A DNA stretch of 64,000 nt from Utricularia gibba. Lineage: Eukaryota > Streptophyta > Magnoliopsida > Lamiales > Lentibulariaceae. Shown one piece after another: positions 57,682 through 64,000 of this stretch; position 1 is the first letter of the stretch, and each line of letters starts with the position of its first letter. Under the pieces are notes generated by a model. That model made no database searches, was not told the DNA's origin, and saw only the letters and a program-made list of their open reading frames with translations. The stretch spans positions 3,782,001 through 3,846,000 of the forward strand of contig CM007992.1 in the NCBI GenBank assembly GCA_002189035.1, written 5' to 3'. The position numbers and the translations under genes were made by a program.

Positions 57682-59251
57682 GTTTTCCCATGCCCATCTC
57701 AACCATGTAACTGTTCCCGTCAACATGCTGGGCGTTGGTTTGTGCTTCATATATGATCAATCCGATGCATCTCTTGGAAGTGTCTCAGATTTAAAATGAT
57801 GCTTTTCTTTTTCTTTTTGAACGCTATGCGATGCTCAGCCTTTCTTGTTTATGCATCATGAAATCTTGACCAAATTTATTCAGACTTTATATTTTGTGCT
57901 GCAAAAAATGACAAATGTTGAGATTATTTTATGCAAAAGTAAGAAGCAATGCCTGCTGATTCTGGATGTGCTCATATATATGGTGCTCCAGTTTTCTGTT
58001 CATGATGTTCGTAGTTTTTAAAGGCCTGCTTATCATCTCATCCTTGCAAGATGGAGGAGGCTATCTAGTGTTCTGGTGTAACAGAGGGCAAGCGTCAGAA
58101 AATGGAGTCTATATTCTTGTTTTGTTTTTTTGAGAGTCCAAAATTTGAGGTATAGAACTGATTCGTCATGCCAACCAATCTCAAAGCGAGCCAGACTGAG
58201 TGAACTCAGCAACTGTAACTGGTTTTCGTGTTTCGCTGCAAAGTAGTATTCACGAGAAAAATCGAAGCGCTATAGACAAAAGAAGCTAGAGACGTGCCCC
58301 TCCGGAGTAATTGTTGGCAACCTACCGGTGTCATGGCTATTTTAAATATTAACATTTGACTAACCCACCGTCATGCAGAAACTATCAACCCATGATTCGA
58401 GTTCCTATTCATATGTAGGTACCATCCCAAGAGATGTTCATTCCCAGTCTCCCCAAAGCCTATGAGTCTTCTCCATTTCTTGCACAGTAATCTTGAAGAC
58501 CAAATAAGGATTTCCAACACTGAGGCCAAAATTCCCTTCTTAATGAACCTCAAATCAGAAGAGGAATAGGAACCTGCTACGACTACTTTTTTTTCTATTT
58601 CTACTGCTTCTTCTTCCTTGAGGATGGAGGAGCTCCTCGTGTTCCCTGGCTCAAAAAGCTGCCTCTCTGATGACCTTCATTCGCGGATGATTGTATCCAC
58701 TATCCAGAGGCACTGACTAGATGAGTTCTTCCTCTTCATTCTTCTTGTTAACACTTACAATACCATACATTGGCAAGTTACTGCTGGAGGAGGGTCTGGT
58801 GATGCAAGAATCAGAAGTTTCTTGATCATCTGATGCTTCAAACAAATTCCTGTCGAAAGTGGCTTCTTGCCTTCACTGGCTCGAGAGTAAAGGATTTCAG
58901 GAATGTTGTAAGTGGCTTCATGCTTCAAACATGGTCACGCTCTTCATTTTCATGGACATCTCCTTCCTACGTGTCTTCTGTTTGTTCTTGTGGAAGGGTA
59001 TCAGTTGGAAGTAGGAGGTTGTGAGGATTGTGATAGTAATGTATATTTGTATGTGATAACAAGAGAACAGACGAGAAGTGAAGAGGAGGATGGTAATCCA
59101 TAGGGCATCATTTTATGTATCTGTTAAATCAGTGAATCAAGACAGTATCGTGTTGGTGCAGAATCACTTGTGACCAGGCGACTGAGAAGCAGAATTCTTA
59201 TGTGGATCATTTGATGGATGACAAAGAAATACATTTTTTATGCCTAATGAT
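57682..59251. other. intergenic, no gene recognised
   Basis: 3' flanks of eRF1 (+) and of the TLDc-like gene (-). A minus-strand stretch near 58700-58830 reads EASDDQETSDSCITRPSSSS and could be a relic, but no family was recognised. Confidence 0.4.
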
Positions 59252-60283
59252 CTAATATAACCTTGCAATTTGTGGACTGCAAAAAACCAAGACTTCAGCA
59301 AGAGTGGCTTTACGATCATCCCCAAATACAGATTCCTTCCCATCGGGCCTTTTGGCATACGAAAGTCCCAGTCTAGACTTAGCCTGCCTTAGATCTCCCA
59401 CCCCTGAATTTGTATCCGGGCCGGTGAAGCCACCCATTACCGGAGACAATGGTGGTCCGATGAGTAGTCCGTCGGCACCAAATTGTGGTCCTCCTCGAGC
59501 GTAATCGAAGAGTGCGGCGCCGCTGCCGCCTACTTTGGGCAAGACGATGGGCTCAATATGGGCTTTGGAGGGCCAATAGAAGAGAAACGCATCAAATGTA
59601 TCGTAGTAGTCATCTGTGCTACGGTAGCCTTCAGGATTGAATGCACCGAACTTGAGGGCTTTCATGTGTGTGTAGCAAATGACGACGCAGGGCCCTTTGA
59701 AATCGCATCTGTCATGGAAATTTGTGGCACTGAAGCCATCGACAGTGGCCTTGTAACAACACTTGAGCTCCCTGCCTGGAAAAGGTGACGGATTTTCTTA
59801 CAATGCATTTGATGAGACGAAAATAAACCAAGAAATGTACTGTGATGTGTATGGATTTAGACGTTTAGTAGCACCAACGTTGGCTTAATGTAGCCGTGAA
59901 TCCTTCCTAGAGTTTCAAATGTGTGTAAAAAGGCGATTAGAAAAAGCAAAGGCAAAAGCATCACCCTTCAAGAATGTTTTGGAGACGAGAGAGGAAGGAA
60001 ACTGAAGATCTGTATCATGGTGATAGCCTGGTTCTGGTGCTGGTTGCCTTGTACCTACGTCCCAGTTGAACATGGACCACCTTGTGGATGATTTCTTCCA
60101 CAGACCAGGATTCGGAATAGATAAGCACTTGATCATGTTTACGTTTTCCTCGTAACCTGGCCGTTTTTCGTTAGACAGCAAATACCACACACAAAATCTG
60201 CTAAACGAGTGGTGGATGATTGTGTTTATATTCTGAAGGATAAGCAAGCCTCTGATCTGATCCTGTGGTGGTGAAGTGTCCAT
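59252..60283 (-). CDS. TLDc-like domain protein
   Basis: Two exons, 60283-59965 and 59775-59252, joined in phase 1, 843 nt, 280 residues. The N-terminal ~95 residues ([14 protein letters not shown]...[11 protein letters not shown]) are not similar to known domains. Then a TLDc-type domain: [98 protein letters not shown] and [14 protein letters not shown]. The cysteine and NPEGYRS blocks match plant TLDc proteins. TLDc domains are linked to oxidative stress responses in animals; in plants the role is not known. No broken frame. Confidence 0.75.
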
Positions 60284-60725
60284 GACAGATATCGTGGGGA
60301 AATTTGAATTTCACGCCTCTCTTAAAGCTTCTTCTCTCTCAAACACATTAACTCAACAATACAACTGACAAAACTGCTGGGCATCCTTAAAACAAAAAAA
60401 GAAACAAAAAAAACTTGTCGGCTACGACAAACATCTTCACATCGGCTCTGAGAACTCCCAACCCAAAAAAGAAATAAAAAGGAAAACTAAACTTCTAGAT
60501 GGAATATTGCCTCAAAACTAGTTTATCAATCAAAACAACATGAAGACTTACCCGAAGGTCTCCTTTATTTTTTGTATGATGGCACTATTTTTATTTCTTC
60601 TTATTAATCTAAAATACAATATGGATGTTAGTCTTGGAATTCCATGTTGTCTGTGGGTACAATGATAGCTTGTTAGTGCGAGAAATAATAATATGCTTAC
60701 ATTCAACTCAACTAACCTTCCCAAT
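60284..60725. other. intergenic, no gene recognised
   Basis: AT-rich spacer between the TLDc-like gene and the zinc-finger gene. Nothing seen. Confidence 0.4.
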
Positions 60726-61343
60726 TCATGGAAGTTTTCTGGTTTTTTTGGACTCGTCTCCGACAGCAGGGAGATTGAGGTCTAGTGACAACACTATTTT
60801 GCGTTTGTTAGCCTCGAGGACTGGCTGTTGCTGGTGATCTATAGCCCTTGGATCAGGTCGGATGATAATGTTGTTGCCTCTATGCTTCCTCATGTGTCCT
60901 CCAAGGGCCTGACCGGATGAGAACTCTGCATCACAAAATGAGCACTCGTGTATCCTGGAAAACTTAGGCCTCGAGGAAAAGTTACTCAGTTGAAGAGAAA
61001 GAATGGAGGGTCCAGGGGAATAGTTCTCCTCATCTACAGCCCGAAACATTCTCCTATCATTCTTCGACTTGTTGTGGCTAGTGCGGTGACCCCCAAGGGC
61101 CTGAAAGGAAGGGAATGCCCGCCCACATGTCTTGCATGTATACGTGTCTTCACATTTTGGACCCTGCGACAGGAGGATGAGGCTTTGGGCTGTGTCAACT
61201 TCGGTGGATGTGGTGTTCTCAATCTCAGTCTCCTCCAAGGCGCTAACAGGGGAACACCTCTTTCCGTTGGCGATGATGGTAGAAGAATGGTCCCCATCAT
61301 CATCATCTCCATCATCCCGAGGCAATATGGCGATTTGATCCAT
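60726..61343 (-). CDS. C2H2 zinc-finger repressor, ZAT-like, with EAR motif
   Basis: Intronless, 205 residues. Two plant-type fingers with the QALGGH signature: YTCKTCGRAFPSFQALGGHR and HECSFCDAEFSSGQALGGHM, each with complete C2H2 ligands, separated by about 50 residues. A C-terminal EAR motif LSLDLNLPA marks a transcriptional repressor. The N-terminus is acidic (DDGDDDDGDHSS). This is the architecture of C1-2i ZAT proteins, nuclear factors that bind A(G/C)T-type sites and act in stress responses. Short intronless genes of this type are often stress-induced. Confidence 0.9.
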   Translation of the reverse strand: MDQIAILPRDDGDDDDGDHSSTIIANGKRCSPVSALEETEIENTTSTEVDTAQSLILLSQGPKCEDTYTCKTCGRAFPSFQALGGHRTSHNKSKNDRRMFRAVDEENYSPGPSILSLQLSNFSSRPKFSRIHECSFCDAEFSSGQALGGHMRKHRGNNIIIRPDPRAIDHQQQPVLEANKRKIVLSLDLNLPAVGDESKKTRKLP

Positions 61344-62093
61344 TTCTCCTCTGCCAGCCTAGCATCATCACCCATGATCACCATAAAAGAATGGCCATGA
61401 TAGGATGTCAATTTGTTAATATTCAGAGGAAGAGCGGGATGTAGTGGGAGAGAGGAGGAGATAGAAAGTAGGATTTGATAAATAAGCAAGGCAGGAGGCA
61501 GAGAACAAGAGAAACTGGCGTGGCAGTGTGGGGTGCTTATTCAACATAATTAGTGAATGCGAGAGGTTTTTCAAGTCAAATGAGTATATTTTTCCGACCT
61601 AAATATAGTCGATAATCAAATTGACAGAACCATATATACTAGTAGTTCTCATCCCCGTATAATAAAACTAAAGAACCACTTGACTCGCAATTCCAAAAAA
61701 ATGTTGATTACGATTACAATGTGGAAAAAAAGCCTATAAGCTTATACATAGTTTTTGCATTCATGCGACGTGATTTTTTTTTTTTCGCTAGACGTTTAAA
61801 ATCTTGGATTAATTTGGCAACTTTCATTTCATCCCTGGAACCCCAGGGCCCAAACTCCCTTCTCTTTCCCTCTCTATCGCTTTTCTTTCTGGAGGCGAAT
61901 CAAATGAAAAGCTCGCACTTTCAGCAAGTCTTCGCAGATCTCTTCCTTTTGTCCACCCTATTTTTAAGGACTCACTTCCGAAAAACCGCGAGAGCCTGGA
62001 AGGCTCTTTGCGTCTTCTCCTTCTTACTCGTAGGCCTACAGCGTAGGCCCTGCTCTTTATAAAGAAGGAGAAGGTTTTTTTACAACTTCAAGG
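61344..62093. other. shared upstream region of ZAT-like (-) and pectate lyase (+) genes
   Basis: Divergent promoters of the zinc-finger gene and the pectate lyase. T-run near 61775-61785. No coding frame supported. Confidence 0.4.
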
Positions 62094-63841
62094 ATGCTTG
62101 GCCGAACTTGCATTCTCTTCTTGTACCTGCTTTTCGTCGCCATTTTTACTTTCTCGGTAGCAGAGAGTTTTATGAATCTCACTCTCCCTAATCAGCACCC
62201 CGAGCCTGAATCGGTGGCTCAAGAAGTAAAACGGTACCTTTCTATTATGTATGTGTTGTTGTGTTGCATTTTTTTTTTAATTTTTCTGCTTAATGCTAGA
62301 AGCACAATATTACTGTGTACGACGAGTAGTCCTGAAGACACCCAATTGTGCATTTTGCTTCTGCTTTTCTCTTTGATGAGGAGGATTCACAGTTTAGGCT
62401 TCTTGTTGTATTTTGTAAAAATGCATCTCAGACTAACTGTTCTCTATGAGCAATGACAGTTCGTTTCCTTCAGGCAAGAGCAGTCTTCTTAATCCGTGTC
62501 TGGAAAATCGTTTATTTATCTTCGATGAAAAAAGAATTTCTAACATTTGAACATCTGTTCATCTCTAGTTTTTTTTTTTTTTTAGATTTTCTCGTTTTTC
62601 CAGCTTTTCCGTGTCGCCTGTTTGCTTCGCTTTTCTCGTGTTACTATGAGACATCATGTGAAAAAAACAAAAAGCTATGGCTACTCTTATTTGCTCATCC
62701 ATTTCTATCTCCCTCGTGGCCATTCTGATCATTTATCGAAATGGTCAGTCGCATGTATTCTATAATACTCGGAAATAATCTCATTTTTCTTGCTGCTGTT
62801 TCTTTTTTCCCATAACATAATAAAGAAGCATTCATGGGTCTTCTTTCCCCCACAGAAAAGTAGCTGCATCAACACTGAAGAGGCGACAACTTATTTCCTC
62901 TCTTGCATCATCAGCCAATCCGGAGTCCCAGTGTCTAACTGGGAATCCTATCGATGATTGCTGGCGCTGTGATTCCAATTGGGCTGCTAAACGCCAGCGC
63001 CTTGCTGACTGTGGCATCGGTTTTGGAAGGGATGCTATGGGTGGAAAAGGGGGTCGTTTCTACGTTGTGAACGACTCCTCGGATCATGACACGGTAACCC
63101 CTACTCCTGGCACTCTTCGCCATGCTGTTATCCAAGATGAGCCTCTTTGGATCATATTCCAATCCAGCATGGTTATCAGACTCAAGCATGAGTTGATTGT
63201 GAACAGCTACAAAACAATCGATGGTCGTGGCGCAAATGTGCAAATCACAGGCAATGGTTGCATCACATTGCAGTATGTGAGCAACATCATCATCCACAAC
63301 GTTCATATCTATAACTGCATGCCATCTGGTAACACCAATATAAGGTCTAGCCCAACGCATGTTGGCTACAGGAGTAAATCAGACGGGGATGGCATATCCA
63401 TTTTTGGGTCGAGGAACCTGTGGATTGATCATTGTGCACTCTCACACTGCACTGATGGCTTGATAGATGCGATCATGGGCTCAACTGCCATTACAATATC
63501 AAACAATTACTTCTCTCACCATGATGAGGTTATGCTGCTGGGCATGAGGACAAGTACTTGCCTGATTCAGGAATGCAGGTGACTAATTTCCCAACTGATT
63601 TCTCTCCCACTCCCTTGTCTTACGTTTGTGATGTGTGGTGGCATTGAAAGGTGACGATTGCTTTCAACCGGTTTGGGGAGGGGCTGGTACAAAGGATGCC
63701 CCGGTGCAGGAGGGGATACATCCATGTGGTTAACAATGATTTCTACGAGTGGAAAATGTATGCAATAGGGGGAGTGCAAGTCCAACCATAAACAGCGAGG
63801 GCAATCGTTACACAGCCCCTGCTGATCCCAGTGCCAAAGAG
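62094..63841 (+). CDS. pectate lyase (PL1), two frameshifts, continues past window
   Basis: Exons 62094-62233, 62856-63578 and 63651-63841, ending at a GT donor, so further exons lie beyond the window. Signal peptide [20 protein letters not shown], a short pro-region, then [79 protein letters not shown] and [12 protein letters not shown], the PL1 beta-helix with metal-binding Asp residues. The enzyme cuts de-esterified pectin in the cell wall. The frame slips after VMLLG at a GGG (63540-63542), and again after MYAIGG at GGGGG (63768-63772). In each case the expected family text continues one base off ([25 protein letters not shown]), as if one G is missing from each run. Confidence 0.88.
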
Positions 63842-64000
63842 GTCCTTTTCTTGCTCCTGTTACGTGCTTGCTTTCTTTATCTCGACGGGGGGCCTGCTTT
63901 AATTAAAAAGATGATACTAGCATTGCTGCTAGTTTCTTATATCTTTATCTGGGGTGGGGACTGGCTGGAGAGGGATAGGTTGAAGATGTTGGGAATTGGA
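63842..64000. other. pectate lyase intron, cut by window end
   Basis: Begins with a GT donor after AKE. No acceptor and exon recognised before the window ends. Confidence 0.6.

Noticed and set aside
61034-61489. 151-codon minus-strand frame upstream of the zinc finger
   Set aside because: Overlaps the C2H2 gene in another frame; the zinc ligands and EAR motif fix the true frame.
1-64000. CRISPR arrays, operons, riboswitches, bacterial origins
   Set aside because: No spaced repeats of that kind; the spliced plant genes show a nuclear plant genome.

Overview
The window is nuclear DNA from a land plant, most likely a flowering plant. It carries spliced GT-AG genes, a nuclear Rubisco small-subunit gene, several nuclear-encoded plastid proteins, plant-only families (SRC2-like C2, KCS, ABA4, PTST, DUF569, remorin-like) and a Ty1/copia retrotransposon. 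Introns are short (about 70-550 bp) and genes lie roughly 2-3 kb apart, so the genome here is compact. The species cannot be named from the sequence. There is no bacterial, organellar or CRISPR content.

Layout. 1-942: 3' end of a TOG/ARM-repeat gene (+). 2257-3434: SRC2-like C2 protein with a 29-residue proline/tyrosine repeat (-). About 3755-3965: relic of a CCCH zinc-finger gene. 4814-14412: three bHLH-type units on the minus strand (one intact gene, one fragment, one pseudogene). The pseudogene is split by a degenerate 5.3-kb copia element at 5284-10559 with a perfect 5-bp target duplication. 15122-15847: At4g22758-like protein (-). 16588-18064 PTST (-) and 18858-22055 AAR2 (+) are divergent. 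22149-23598 CRS2/peptidyl-tRNA hydrolase, 24457-25538 CCB1, 25930-27421 SINA-like E3 ligase and 27864-29418 EAF elongation factor all lie on the minus strand. 29794-30113: a two-exon secreted cysteine-rich SCR-like peptide gene (+). 30957-31505: unknown basic protein (+). 33424-34209: unknown Ser-rich protein (-). 35276-36209 ribosomal protein eS7, 36986-38653 ABA4, 39623-40472 RBCS and 41799-43286 ketoacyl-CoA synthase (-). 46793-47759: remorin-like N-terminal part (-). 48799-49365: DUF569 protein (-). About 50056-52093: ATG4-like pseudogene (+). 52776-54049: NTF2-like protein (+). 56368-57681: eRF1 (+). 59252-60283 TLDc-like protein and 60726-61343 EAR-motif C2H2 zinc finger (-). 62094 to beyond 63841: pectate lyase, cut by the window end (+).

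Between 16.6 and 40.5 kb, five genes encode proteins acting in plastids: starch synthase targeting, group II intron splicing, cytochrome b6 heme attachment, neoxanthin synthesis and Rubisco. They are unrelated in sequence and are not an operon; the grouping is only noted.

The most general observation is that many otherwise well-preserved genes carry one or two single-base frameshifts, nearly all inside short G, C or T runs (SRC2-like, AAR2, CRS2, KCS, pectate lyase, ATG4). Other genes of the same age (eRF1, eS7, RBCS, PTST, ABA4, EAF) are perfectly open. This looks more like homopolymer undercalling in the assembly than widespread gene death, except for ATG4 and one bHLH gene, where independent lesions point to true pseudogenes.
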